Shown here piece by piece: positions 25,501-40,500 of a DNA stretch of 64,000 nucleotides. Origin of the DNA: Cardinalis cardinalis (Eukaryota > Chordata > Aves > Passeriformes > Cardinalidae); the NCBI GenBank assembly GCA_014549065.1, contig JACDOX010000119.1, positions 682,001 to 746,000 on the forward strand. The letters run 5' to 3'. A program made the position numbers and the translations under genes. The stretch's first letter is position 1, and every line of letters starts with the position of its first letter. The notes beneath the pieces are model-generated. The model did no database searches. It saw nothing but the letters and a program-made list of their open reading frames with translations, and was not told the DNA's origin.

Positions 25501-28500
25501 TGCTTTGAAAACATACACAAATGCAATAAGGAAATATTCTTATCCAAAAGAACCTCAAGAAAAACACAAGGGATTTTAGTGGGAGGCTAAGCATAAGAAA
25601 ATTGAGGTCAGAAGCCACTCTTTCAGACTTTTCTTTACAGTAATTTTTTCTTTTAAAATAACTCACTTATTTTTATGGATTCAGTTCAACAAACCACTTC
25701 AGAAGTTTAAATCCAACTCAGCAGTAGGAGAATACTGAAGAAAGTACTTTATTGATTTGGGNTGGATTTGACTATGTGCTTTGCTGAACAAGAATGTAAG
25801 CATTTGCTTTTCTTCCAAGGAAGAAATATATTTGTAGCTCAACATCTTGTTAATGAAATTATTCACAAAATTCGGGGTCTAGCTGTCTCTGAACTTACTG
25901 TGAAGGTTTGCAGTGTCCCAGTGAACATGGCTGATGTTCCCAAGNTTTATGAAATGTTGAACTTTGGTGCCTCTCCAAATCTGAGGGAGTTCTCTGCAGA
26001 TTTAAAATGCAGCAAAGTGGAGGGAGTAGCTGATTTCACAGAATCTTCATTTACTGTTCCCCTGAGTCTAAAAGCACAGCAAACACCATCCCCTGATGCA
26101 CTAAATAACCTTTTTTAAAAGAAATTAAGATATCCTGAAGAGAGATGAACAGCCCTCCTAAATAATCCCTATCAGCTTCCCACATGTAAATAGACACACC
26201 AGTCAGCAGGGCAGGTTATTCAATCTTTATGTGTGGGGTGTAATTAAAAATAAACACCTCAGGAAGGCTTTGTATGAAAAGCCATCATCCTCCCATCTTA
26301 CAGTCAGTGCCAGGTTTTNCACTCAAGCACAAGCCCTTGTTCCTCCTAAGCAGTGTTTGGTGAGACCCAGTCCATTTCTTACTGGGATCATATAATAATA
26401 ATTTGCAGNAAAAATTGTGGTGTGACTGCATGGGTCACTATGAGTGTTGACCAGANAAATGTATTTAGCATCCATGCTGCCCTGGAGATAAAAAAAATCA
26501 TAGGTTAATGTAGTTGGGCTGCCTGGAGAGCTCTTTCCAATGAAATCATTTTCCAAGAAAGTGAACCTGCTTTACATCCATAGACAACAGCAAACTTCAT
26601 TGCTAGAAAGAGCCCATCTTTTATTCTCTTGCAGCATCTGCTGGCCTTGAGGTACTTTTGGAATCTGATTAATCAGTCAAGCTCTGGATTGTCCAGCCAT
26701 GGCTGAATGGGACTGTGTTGATGGACATTACCCATAACCTTTTCCTTCCCAGAAGTTAAACAAATATCAGATACACGATTCCAGCTTTAACATGAAGGAT
26801 TGATTGCTGGGCTGCTGGCTGAAATCATAGCTAAAGTCTCCATTGACAGTAACTGTAAAATAATTCTAAGAGCTTAGCCTGTTATAGCTTTTTGGACCAT
26901 TAAAACATCAAGAAAATGGAGTTGGAAGCAGGGTGCTACAAGATTTATTTCAAGCATTTTTTCCCCCTTCCCTCTGTTTTCAAGATGTGCTTTGGTCTTC
27001 CTATTTTGTGGTGCTCTGACAGTATTGAGCTGAGGTTGGTGTTTGAACTCCTGGTAAAGTATAATGGTCATTTGGACTTGCAGAAGTTGAATGCTTTTAA
27101 TTAGGTCTGAAAAGAACTCAACTCCCTTTAGTTACTAGTAACAGCTTTTAAAATTTATTTTCTGAGCTGCTGCCTGTCTTGGCAGCCTGAAATACAAACA
27201 GTGCTAGAATCAAAGGATGTAATGTCAGTGCTTTTTAGCAATATGTATGTACATAAAAATAGATGTTCCTTTGAGTGGTTATTACCTTGATGGTACAGTT
27301 CTATGCCTAGAGGATGAAGCAGCTGGTGGTAAGATATGGTAACATTAATTTCTATGTTGTTGACTCAAATCTAGCCTAGGTTAGCAACAGAGAAAGGTCA
27401 TTACCCTACCACACATTTATTCAGGCCTTTTTTGATTAACTTGGCTGTCTAAAAAATAAAAATATTCAGAAAAGAAAAGCTGCAGAGGGGCGTTGAAATC
27501 AGTTGCTGCTCAAATAATAATATATTGAAACTTCCTTATGTGATCTGTGTAAAAATTATTCAACAGAAAAGAAATTTCAACTGAGGTGTCTTCTTCCAAC
27601 AATNTTCTGTTTATTTAATACTTCCTCTTTTGAATGCTAAGATGATTTTTCTTGTGCTCTGCTCTTGCATGTTGCAAAAGGATAAACCAGTATACAGCAC
27701 ATTCCAGGGGCTTTTTTGAGTGCCGATTCTTCTCCCTTGAATCCCTACGGAATAACCACATTTCAGCTTTCATCACTTTTCCACTCTCTTTTTTTAGGAG
27801 AATTTGGAGAAGTGTGCAGTGGACGCCTGAAGCTGCCTTCTAAAAAGGAAATTTCAGTGGCCATCAAAACCCTGAAAGTTGGCTACACAGAGAAGCAGAG
27901 GAGGGACTTCCTGGGAGAAGCCAGCATCATGGGCCAGTTTGACCACCCCAACATCATCCGGCTGGAGGGAGTCGTCACTAAAAGTAAGGAATTCCAGCCT
28001 GAATAATTCTCTGATTTGCTGATCAGTCAAAGGAGAGAAAAAGTGAATTATAAATGAAGTCATCCAGGTTTATGCTCTGCAAAAAGCTCAATAATAAATT
28101 AGCAGGTTTAATAAACTCCAGAGTTAGGAATTGCTCCAAAATGGCCAGGAGGCACTGGGTGATGATCTGGTAAGGACTCGTGGAGACTATGAGGCTTCTT
28201 AATTGCACTGAACTTCACTGTGTTCTGCTTTCAGCCAAGTCATTAGATTTGTCATTAGCACNAATTAATGAACAGCCTACCTGGTACAGCAACTGGTTCT
28301 AGTGAATCATTAAATAAGGCCAAACTCTTCTCCTAGATGGTTTTTATGCAGGGAAAGTACTCCATGGGATATTCAATATGTACCAGCACAAGGCATGTTA
28401 AAGCTCCAGAATTGCAGAATTCTAACATCTTGCTAAAAATCTCAAAGAAGAAGTCTTGAGGATTTAATCTGTCAGTAGTAAAATTAATTTTATTTCTGTC

Positions 28501-31500
28501 CTTAAATATGTATTTACTTAAATGCCTTTTCTAAATCTGCTGTTTGGTGCTTATGTGTTTGCTTGGGTTTTTTTTTTTTGTTGTTAAAGCATATTCTTCA
28601 TCTTTGTTTATGATAACAAATCACCTTCTCTTTTTGAGACCAAAAAAATTTAACTGAAACCTCCATGNACATGTGGTACCTTCTTGGAAAAGTAATATAT
28701 TTCAACAACGCTCTTCAGCCAATTTTCTGTATTTTCACTGCAGAATGAAGAGATACATTTAGAAATCAAATTTATCTACCCACATTAGTTATTAAGCGGG
28801 GGATCAATAAGCTTTTATATGAGGCAATCTTAAAAAAAAANNAAANNAAAAAAAACTAGTGCTCCAAGATTTTTTTCAGGGAGCAGAAGAAATTGGTGGG
28901 ATATTTTCTTGTTCATCCCAGAGGATCCTGCTGGCAAAGCAGCTCTTTGCCATTTCAGTGATCAGCTTGGAATTTGCTGAGGATGTTTCTAGTTTAACTG
29001 GATAGAAACATACCAAACACTTTGGGTTTAAGTAGATGGTTTTATTAGTTTGAAGAAAATTTTGGTTTTTAATTGTGTGATTGAAAGTTTCACAAGGATA
29101 GGCATGAAAAAATTTCATAGCATACTGCTGAAAAGTATAAGAAATGAAAACCCCACCAGAATATGTCTAAAAGTCACTAGTGAAAGGTATGTTAAACACT
29201 ACATGTTATGAAGAGTCACAATTATAATAATAATAATGCCTTCTCTATGTGTGATTCATGAAATTCTATTTTGCTGATTTCAATAACAAAGAAATTATTG
29301 TTTATCTTAGGTCTCACAGTCCTATTAGGAAAGGTCTGCCTGCATAAATTGAGGTTTATCTCCTGCTCTGTAGTGACACACATTTTGTACAGTCAGAATA
29401 AGATTTGCAGTCACAAAATCACTTGAAACACCAGCATCAGCCTGCACACAGCTGAGCTAAAATCTCTTTTGTTACATTTTGAATTCCTGGAGCACTTGAG
29501 ACAANAATTTAATTGCTGTACAGGCAGGAATTTGTGCCTTGCTCTTGAATGTGCATTACTAATTCTCTCTGTACTCTGTGTGGGTGACTTCTAGTGAGTT
29601 TGCCACTCAGGTGCATTCACAGCACTGCTGTCTGCTTTGGGGNGCTGGGGGAGGAGGTCAGGAGTGCCAGCTGCCTATTACATCCATGTGTGAGAGAGCA
29701 AACTCTGAATATTCCCAGCCGAAGCCAATAAAACTTCAGTGGTACAACACCCTCTGCAGATAGCTCCAGAACAGGAGCTGAGAAATCTGCTCTGGAGCTA
29801 CTTTTTACTGGGCCAAAAGTATATGGCACAAATTAAATATAATAATAAATACAATTATTTGTTTTATTGGACATTCTGCAGGGTGGTAGAAGGACAAGAA
29901 GCTTGGGAGTTGGGAGGGTTTTTTTGTTTGTTTTTTTTTTTAACAAGTCAATCACCACATCAGGCTTCCAGCCTCACCTCCAGCGCAGAATTGTTCCTCT
30001 GCTGCTCCTTGTGGATTTCTGCATTTCCCAGCTGCTGCCCTGCACTCCTGGGCACACTGTAGGCAGCAGTCTTAACAACCAGCACACATGTTCTGCTTAG
30101 TTTACTAATAATTTACAGCAATTTGCAGCCTGCTATTCTAATAAACCTGGGCAATGCTGTTGACACAACTTGTTATCATTTATAAGCGGCTGAGTTTTGA
30201 TAAATGGCTGCAGAGGGTTCTTTTAAAACTTGAGAGCATGTGATTCTTATTATGGGCACATTTCCAGCTGAATGAGGGTGAAACCCTGCACTTAGACTTT
30301 TGGAGTGCGGGTGAGCAAGGCAGGAAGATGNTCCTGTAATAATTTAGAAGATAGATTTCTTACTCTAATTTAAGTTCTTCTGATAAAGTCTCGTAAAATT
30401 GCCTGAGTTTGTACAGAAACCAGGCACCTGTCTCCTGGCTTCAAAGNGCAGGGCAAAGTAAATCAATTTATCATAGAAAGTTTTGGATAGCCGTGTACTT
30501 GAAGGGTCCAGCAGCATATTCTGGGTGTTACCAGAAATCCCTTTGAATTCATGTTGCACACAGAGTGCAAGCGCTTTTTCTTTAACTATGTATTTCTGGC
30601 TAGCAAGACTCAATATAAATAGATTTTTTTGTTTGAGCTTTTACATTGTTAGATCTCTTATCTGTATCATCTCTTATATAATTCAAGATTAATATTTTGC
30701 ATGCAGTATTTCCTACTGGTGAATGGATGAGAGTCAATTAAATAGTCATTAGTGTGACTCCCACAGTATAACACATAATTTGTACCACAGAAAGAAGATA
30801 TTTGAACCCATTAATTCATAATGTTCTTCTCTGTATTAAACTCNTTCTTTGAAATTACTATTTCTCTTCTAAGATTTCTATTTGGTAGAAGCTATACTTT
30901 TTGAAAAGCAAACAGAAAGAAAGTTGTTACCATTGACTTAGATTTTTTGATGGCTTTCTTCCTCTTAATTAAGCTGGGTACCTTTTTCAAGCCTCATGCT
31001 GTTCAGTTTTAAAAGCTAAAATTTCACCATGCCCATACACAATATGCAGGCCTTTTGTCCTACTTTTATGGTCAGATGCCTTCCTGTATTTTATGTGCAA
31101 TAATAATTCATCTCCTTAAATAACTTCATGGTCTTACCCAGCTTTCAGTCTACCACAAAGAGAAAATAAGCAAAGCATTAGTAAATATTATGAAATAATA
31201 AAATCCATATGATGGTAAAATTAGCAGGGCAATGACCTTGNTCTGAAAACTTCCCTGTCATCACATGAATTTTTGCATTACTTTCTCTCCAGCTTGTCAG
31301 AGCTGCATAGAAAATCTTGGTTGTGTCACAAAATGCCCTGGGGTGGAGGGAATGGTTTCAAAAACTGGTCTGAATATATCTGGATGAGTTTTGGGGAAAA
31401 AAAAAAGGCTTTTCAAGGGCTGTTTCCTTAGAGTTTGCCAGTGCCCCGTGAGTGCAGCATGTTCAGATCCCAGCTGTGTCCAAGTTTGTGCTGTCAGGGA

Positions 31501-34500
31501 TCCCAGCACAGAGAAAAGGAGTGACTGGGAGGAGGGAATGCCCATCTTACAGCTCTGCTTCTCTTTCCTGTGGCCTGGGTTTTACTGTGCACTTTCCTTT
31601 CCATCTGTATCTGCACCCAGCCTCAGTTTGCCCACACATCTTTTGCTTCCTTTCTAAATGTAAAGGAATCATGAAAAAATTATCCTTGAAGTTAGGAAGG
31701 TTTGGACACAATCCTGAAATGTTTGGGTTTGCTGATTGTGTTCTAATGTGTTCCTTTGAAAAGCCTGACCCCTGTGCTCTATTTTCAGGTAAACCAGTTA
31801 TGATTGTTACTGAATATATGGAAAATGGTTCCTTGGACAGCTTCCTACGAGTAAGTGCAACAGGAAACTAAATGGGGCAGAAGTGGCTCTTGTTCTGGAC
31901 CTGTTAGGGGTCTACTGCCACTCTACACTGATTCATCATCAGCCCTTGTGGCTTCATATTTTTTTGTTTTCATCTGGGTTTGTGAGTATCATGATGTGCT
32001 CAGAAAGCCACTTAGGGATCTGCTGGTCCATTTGCAGTAAGCATTATTCCAAAATTAAGGCAATTTTGGTTGCATTAGTGTGTCANATCTATTAAAAATG
32101 AAGAAAACAAAGCAACATTCTGGCACACAAAAAATGAGAACTGTTTTTCTGGAGGCTAAATTATGACTGTAACGCAGTTATGCTTATTAGTTGGCAGTCT
32201 CTATGTCTAAGCAAGATATTTTCAAAATGAATAGATTTGTGGAAATTTTATCAGTAATGAAAAGTTGAGAGAATAGCCCCATACCTGAGGATGTTAGAAA
32301 TGTTTAGCTAGCAACGTTTACTGGCCTGTTTTCTTTTTCCAACCTTAGACACACTAATGCTGTGGCTGATTTATCTTTGTTTTCTGTNAAAGTTGGTAGT
32401 GAGCCTAAAAAAATTCGAACGCTCCCTGCATCATCAAGATTTACTTGTGGCAAAACAAGAAGTGTAGGAGAAGTGAAATCCCATCTGAGGGGAAACACTG
32501 GTTTAATTTTAATTTGTTAGGGCAAACTCAGCTTTGGCTGGGAGACTGCTTTGGTTCTGCCATGGTTGAATGACATTATCCCCCAAATTCATAACATTGA
32601 ACTAGACATTTAACCCCAAAAGGGGATAGATTGTCAACCTTAGTTTCTCTATGTACTATATATGTTATGGTGTCCACTGGAGCGTGTAAAATACATATAA
32701 ATAATGTGTCAGTATAGCTGAATGAAATATCTCTGTACTGAACTATATATGTTTTGTTTAGACTTGAAATCCTTGAAGAGAGCCCTGAGGAAGGGAGAAT
32801 AATTTCTGACTGCATAGAACAGTTGTTCAGCTTGTTCTTTCATTTTACTGTGATTTTTTTTTTCACTGCCGTTACGTGGAAACACAGATAAGAACCTTGT
32901 GACTCATTAATATCACAGGCAACTCANGCCCTATAACCTTTTTATAAATGCCTTTTGGAACTACTTAGTTTGCTTTCCTCATTGCCATTGAGAGGCTCTC
33001 TGAGCATCTGATTCTGTTCATGGTTAGAAACCTTCTGGTTTTTAGCTAAATCTTTTCCAGAGTCTTTACAAAATTCTCTTGTGTTTGATAAAAAAGGGAC
33101 GGACAACTGCTAAGAGTTTTTTAAAATATTAATTTCTTCATGAAGGGGAATTTTGAGAGACTATTTAGGCATCCACTGTGTCATATATTTGCCTAATGTT
33201 TCCAATGCTAATATCACCCCCAAGTGCACTAACCAAAAATGAAAAATGGATGCAACCAGTCTGGCAGACTGATTCATGTCAGATCACCTCATGTGCCAGA
33301 GCCAGCTCCCTTGTATTTAATAAAATTCCAGAAGCAGCAGCACGAGGAGCTGGAGAGCTGCCCATGAGGTTACATTTACAGCACCGGGGAATTCATCTGA
33401 GAGAAGCATTACAGCAAATGCTGTCCTATTGTCTATATATCCATATATCAATATCAAAAGTAGATGTTAGCAAACAGGATTAGCAATAGTTGGGAGATTT
33501 GAATTATGCCCAGAAGTAGATGATTGGAAATATATCCAACCAATGGTTTCTAGGCTAAGTCATAATGTGTTTCAGTAATTTTTGAATTTTTGAAATGAGT
33601 TTAAAACTAACAGAATTTGAAAGCCGCTGACTCAGATCAGCATTTGCTTTTGTTAAATGAATTTCTTGTGTAATAGAAAACTTTCATTAGGCCATTGGGG
33701 AAGGCTTGGATTTTCACTAGAAAATCTTGTGGCCTTGCAGGGAAGTTGGACATCTGTTTCTGTAATGTTCTGACACTCCAGTCTCAGGAGCACACATGAC
33801 TTAGATTTATGTGCTGCTTTCACACGTGCCCCATCTAGGAAATTAAAACTCTGATGACAGCAAGAAGGGGGAAAATGAATTTTTATCTGAATTGCAAATC
33901 TGTCCCCTTCCCTCAGCTGATTGGGAGACCAACATGTGGCATTTAAATCACAACGCCTGATTCACGAGCTCTTCATTTGAGGAGCTTCCAGGCTATTTAT
34001 GAAAAAATCTGTGCAGGAAGGAACATGAGCAATCCCTGAGATGACATTTCCAATGTTTTCCAGAAGCATGATGCCCAGTTCACAGTCATCCAGCTGGTGG
34101 GCATGCTTCGAGGGATCGCATCTGGCATGAAGTACCTGTCGGATATGGGCTACGTCCATCGGGATTTAGCTGCTCGTAACATCCTCATCAACAGCAACCT
34201 GGTCTGCAAAGTCTCAGATTTTGGTCTCTCTCGTGTACTGGAGGATGACCCAGAAGCTGCTTACACCACAAGGGTGAGTTCTATGCTCCTTTACCTTTTT
34301 TAAATTCTTGTCGGGTGTGGCAAAGACTGAAATCTGATGGAAGTCTGAAATCTGAGGCTTTGGGAGGGCAGCCAGACCTGTCTGCCCAGAGATGTTCCAT
34401 AAACCAGGAGCTCATCACAGTTATTTTTAAATTAATATCCTGGAGAAAATAGAAAATGTCCATACAAAAGTATGGTTTGTGTTGGTAGATTACTTTCCTT

Positions 34501-37500
34501 AGACTATGCAAAATTCTTGGCTCTGTTTCTTTCTCCTGGCTGTGTAAGGGAGTGAATATTACAATTAAAGCCTGAGTTCTTTTGGCACACAATAATTTAA
34601 GCCTTCATGTGTGCTTTGAGAAGTTTTAGTTACACTGCTGATTTAGCTCCACACAGTAAAAAAAAAAAATCCTACCCATTGAATTTTTGTGTGTTTTCTA
34701 GCATGATAGGACATATGTGTGACTGGGACATACTGCAATCACTGTTCTTCAAGGGTGTGTCATTATACCTGCGCTTCTACCTCTAACTGAGTAAAACAAA
34801 GAAATGCACATCTGAATATCACCCTGAATTACGCTTCCATTTTTTTGTGGAAGCCTTCAGCTTTATGTATATATGTGTATTGCACTATCTGGTTGTTCAT
34901 TTTAATGCTATTTAAAGTGGATTTTGTTAGCTTTACAAAAAGTGACATTATTATCCCGTGTCTCAGTCAAGTGTAATTTGCATTGCTCACAGTAATCACC
35001 TCATCTTCACTGTACAAACCAGATTACAATGTATCAGCATAACCTTAATGTGGGTTTTCTAAGGTTTGTTTTATTCCTGAACGCTGACAGGAGTAATCAA
35101 TTTTACTAGTTTACAAGCTGCCTTCTTCATGATTGAAATAAAATAACATGTGAGAAATGAGTGAAGAAATGACAGATTCCTTACACATTATATACTCATA
35201 CATTAATAGATACATTTATCATACCTTCATAACTTAGCAGGCATAAAGACTCTGTTCTTTACTTGGCCTTTCAGTGTTTTCTTTGCTCTCTGATAAACTT
35301 TGCCATGGAGTTAGAAATATGCAATATATAGCACTTCAGAAAGCTGTCTGCAGAGATCTGCAATGGTTTATATAAGGAGACACTGCAGGAAAAAGCAGTG
35401 TTCATTCTCAGTAGTGTTACAGCACTAATAAATAAATATTATAACTGTATTATTACTATTATTATTATTATTAATATTAATAATAATAAAAAATGTTTTC
35501 TGTGTCAGATACTTGTTTGCTCTCTTAAAATCAAGCTGAAAATGAAGCATTGGATGAAGCTGTCACATCAGTGACGTGTCTGTGGGTGGCTTGGACAAAT
35601 CAGGGTGCACAAGTTGTCAGTGTTTTCAGCCAGTGTTCTGTGTGAATTTCCTCTTGTTCTACCCTTGCCACCTATTTTCTGAGTCTACCTGCCTATTTGC
35701 AATTGGATAGTGAAATCAGATGGAAAGAAACTATTTTGTGAAGTGTAATCATCTGTGTTCAGTAAACTCCATCTGGCGTTTATGGTGTGTGTGCAAACTG
35801 CTGCAGGAAGATGCTCAGATAATTAAAACCTTCAAATACAACTTAGGGCAAATCTAATTTTTTTTCAAGAGCTGTTGCTGTGAATATACCTGTGCCACAT
35901 GTTGGCTCTGAGAGAAGAACAAGGCTATTTGATATTCATGTTTTTTGCTCACATTTCCCTTTAAGGTGAGTCTTATGTTGATGTCAGGGGAGTGTTTCCA
36001 GGTGGGATGTTTGATCCCCAGCTGAAAAAAATGGGGATCACAGATGTGAAACAGAGCTTCACTCTCTCTCTGCAGAGAGATGAACAGTTTGTGTTCCTGC
36101 TGCTTGGATATTTCACAAAACACAGGACCATTTCCTAGGCTTAGCACATTTTGCAGCCACTAATCATAGGACCAAATTAGTGCCAGTTTTTAAAAAAAAT
36201 GGCATCATCTCAAACTATTTCATGCCTAATAATGGCATTGTCCCAAACTATTTAATGTCTTTAAAACTAAAGGATGACAACAAGATATTTTAAAAAGCAA
36301 CAAAAAAAAAAATCTAAATTATAACTCAAATTTCAAACATTACAGGGTGTGTATTATATTGATGTCCTCCTATCCTCCAGCTCTTCCTATTCCCAGTTGT
36401 CTATTTGGTATCAGTGGTGCTAGGAAATTTATAGTTAGCTGCAAAGATGGATGCTTTATCTATTTAGGCTCTTTATGTACCCCTATTTTCCACCTGTAAA
36501 TGTCAAAGCCTGAGAATGATTCCACTGCTTTAATTCACAATTGCAAGTCAGGATTGATCTACCCCCAAGAAGCCCAGCCAGGCTTTCAATACNCACCACT
36601 GCCTGGGTGAAATTTTAGGTTGTGCTGCTCTCAGAAGCCATGTCTGAAGCTTTGTATTGAGGCTATGAACATGTATCCTTTTATACATCAATAATTGATG
36701 TATTCCTTTATATATCAATGCACAATCATTGATATATAAAGGAATCATGCACAATGATATTCATGCTATTGTACCAGAAGCCTGAAGGACAATGCAAAGA
36801 TCACAAGTGCACATGTGAATTACAGGGAATCAGGAGTTGTAAGGAACTTTCCTACCTGAGAGGGTCATTTTTTTACTTCCTGAATTATTGTCACTGCCTT
36901 GGTACCACAAAAGGCCTTTGGCAGCCTGGGGTCTGCCTGTTTAGAGAAGCAGAAGCCAGCATGTGAATCAGGCCTGACTGACTGGATTTTTNAATTTTTT
37001 CACAGAGTCTTTGTGCCTGAGGGGATGTGCTGTAATTATCCACATTCTCCATATCTATTCACTTTAAATTGAAACACTGAGATTGTATTAAAATTGTCAT
37101 TTTCAAATGGATCTGGTTTATCCTTATTGTTTTTCAGACATCTGTATGACAAGGGGGTGGACTAATAGACACACTATGAAGTGGAAGTGAATTTAAGCAA
37201 TCACAGTTGTAGAGGGACTGTAATTATGTCTCTCAAAGACAATATTTGGGTAATCTGTCGATGAACTTTGACTATTTAAGCACTTAGATACATCACCAGT
37301 ATTCATGGCATTTTAATGTAAATGCAGCCTGTGCTGGACAGAAATNAGTTGTATTTTCCCTATGTATGCAAAATCACAGTGATACAGTCTGAATGTATTG
37401 AAGGGTGTGGTAAAAAGGAACCAAAACCCCATAAATTCTCTTGCCCCAAAGCACAGAGGAGAGGAGCAGTGCTCTGTCATCACTGGCTACTCAAGGAGGA

Positions 37501-40500
37501 GATGATTTGATGATTTNAATATAAAACATGCATTAATAAGGGACTGACAAGCAGCATCAGATAATGTCAGGTGTGTAAAAAGGTAAAACTGGCTCATCTC
37601 ACTCACATGAATCTCTCTTGTTCTGTGCCATTAAGATATCTCCTGGCCTCTCCTAAGTCCTGGTATAATGAATGAATGTCAGGCTTTTACTTTCAGCTTT
37701 TTTCTGCAAACTCCTTCTAGTAATTCAGTTAGAATCCATTTTTCTTGATTCACTCCTCCCCAGGCCTGTGGCTTAGGTGCCTGTGGCTGTCACCCTGTAA
37801 GAGATTATAAATCAGAATATTGGAATGGGTTCTGAAGCCCTGGAAACAGCTGCCTTGTGCTGGAGTGTCAGACGTGCTCGAAATAAATAGAGGACTTCAT
37901 TGACTTTTGATGAATTATGTTGGAGAAACAGATACTGCAGGAATAGCAGCTCCATCTACAGAAGATAAAACTTTTGGTTACTGCTGGCTCACTGATTTCC
38001 AACCCTGAGAGAGGTTCTCTGACCCAAAGTGCCTGGGATTTTGAGCTGAAGTAACAAACTCCTACAATTTCTAACACCAAAGCTGTCTTTCTACTCAAAT
38101 TTGGTGAGCTGGACTTTATGATGAGCATGTCCTTAAAGGCAAACCATGACAAAAATATATAAAAACTGTACTTATCGTCAAAAAATAATCAGTAAATATA
38201 TTGCTGTTCTTGTTCTTAAACTATTCCAGAAAAAGAGCCAGCAAAATCTCTTTAAAAATAATTATGACATTTTTATGGCAAACTGGGGAGCAGAAGAGCA
38301 AAATTACACTTTAAGACTCTGTTCACTGGCAGTTGATTTCTTTTTTTAACTACATTTTAATTAATATTTTTGAGTTATTTATGGCAATGCTATGTGGATC
38401 TGCAGGTTTGTATAGGATTACAGCTGAGGCTTAGCAAAGAGAATTTGAAAGCCACTGACTCACGCTCATTGCAATAAGGATCTGGGGTAGATGCACCTTC
38501 CTTTTTCAGTAAAGCAAAGCCAGAAATTGTTTCATTGAGTTTCTAATCTTTCTGCAATAAAGCAGTCCCAAAATGTGAGGAGACTAATTAATGTCCAATT
38601 GCATAAATGACTTTTTACCTAAGATTGTAAAGACCTATCCAATATGAANTTCCTGCCCTTGTCTAGTGGGAGATGTCCGATCCACTTTGTCATGGTGGGG
38701 TCTTTGTTGATGTAAATTTAGGATGTGACTTTCCCTCAGGATTCATGTTCTTTATTGAAAACCAGGGCTCACTTCTAGCATAGAAAACACAGAGATTGAT
38801 TTCTTTATCAGCCTCACATCTCAAACTGTAAGTGAATTTCTTGTGAAAACACGAGGTTACAGGGGAGCTTTCCTTGTTCCTTGGCTGGGCCTTGGACTTG
38901 CTGAGGGCCCCTGGACACTTGTAAAGGGAGCTTATTAATTGAGTATGAGAAAAACAAAGTCATTTTTATGTTCTTGGTACTGTTCTGGAGCAGCACTGGG
39001 AATTGTGAATAAAGTTATAAAGCATGGAAAATACAATGTACTTTTTGTGACTAAAGACTATCATCTGATAGATTAAATTTCCAAGAGAGAGAGAGATCAG
39101 GCTCTTCATCTGTCTTTGGTGGTAAAACAGTGGTTTCAAACACTCCAGTTTATCTTCTGTGTCCTCTTTTTCCTGGGNAAATTTGGTATTCACCTGATTT
39201 TTAGGGTTGTGTGTGAAATGAAGGTTTGTCTTTTGGTAGGGAGCTCTGCTAAACAGAATGAGATCCATGAAAACTATATGCCAAGACAATCCCCTCCCTG
39301 ACCTTTGCCAAGCCTCTAAGGCTTATCCAGTGACATTTTGGAGACCTAAATTGTAGTCTGAGTCAGGACTGCCTGTGTTGTTTATACTTAATTTAATTTA
39401 TGCAATATTAGCCATGAAAATGAAGATGCTTCAGTGTAGTAAGACTCTATTTAGGTTTCTAATTAACACTAATGCCTGCATTTCTATTGTTAATCAAGCC
39501 AGTGATTCTAAAGCTGATGATTGTACAGCTACCCTCAGTGCAGGTACAGTTCATGGGAGTGTAGGCAAAGCAGTGAAATATTTAAATCTTTTTTTTTTCT
39601 TGCTGGTTACTCAGTGGAAGTAAGAGCACTCTCTCCCCACAGAGGTGATTGTGAGGAGAGGTGTGTGACTGGAATGTAATGGAGGTGTCAGAAGCACTGC
39701 AAAGAGCTGGTCTGGTGTGAAATCTTCAGAATATATTCTGTACATGTTATGCATAACTGGAAATAACTTGAAACTCTCACAGTTTTCTGTGCTAAAACAC
39801 ATTCACTCCAGAATTGCCTTCAGGAACAAGTTCTGCACTGCTATCATTTAGAACTTTATTTTCTCATATGTAACTCTCAAAAAACTCTGTCAAAGCTGGC
39901 ATCACCAAGAATTGTCTCTTTCCTCTAATTCTCACATTTTAGAAACTCAGCCTGAGGTTCCTGGTGTGCATTTTATTAATTTGACCTGCAGCACCAAGTG
40001 GTGGCCATGACCAGAGAGAGATGTTCCCCCACCAACCATGTTAATTGTACTGGTAGCTTCACTTCTCTTCAAGTTTGGCATTTAATGGTGGCTTGCTTCT
40101 CTTATGATGTAGAAAATGTCCAAAGGCACTCTCCCGGCTGACATTTTTTCACTCTTCCCTCTGCACAAGTGACTCCATCTGAATCTGACTTTCTGTGTTA
40201 GCTGGAGGCTTGGCTTTAGTGAAGTGAAGTAACATCATGGCCCCTTATTTTCCTTGAATGTCCCAGAAAACCTGGTGAAGCCATGCAGGGAATTCACGTC
40301 AATGCCTTAAANTCAGTCAAATCCAGCCCTCCTGTGCTGTGCAAAAGGACCTGGGTTACAAGCAAGGACCTTGGAGTGGGTTTTTCNCCTTTTATGATGT
40401 ATGACTGTCGTGGCAGTTTCCAAATATTTCATAACTGAAAATCAACCAGACTTGATTTATCATTTACTCTTATCTATGTGAATTATGCTACACACACATA

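Noticed and set aside
31452..31871. 139-codon frame containing exon 12
   Set aside because: Only the last third is EPHA3; the upstream part is intron, as shown by the CTATTTTCAG acceptor and the phase of exon 11.
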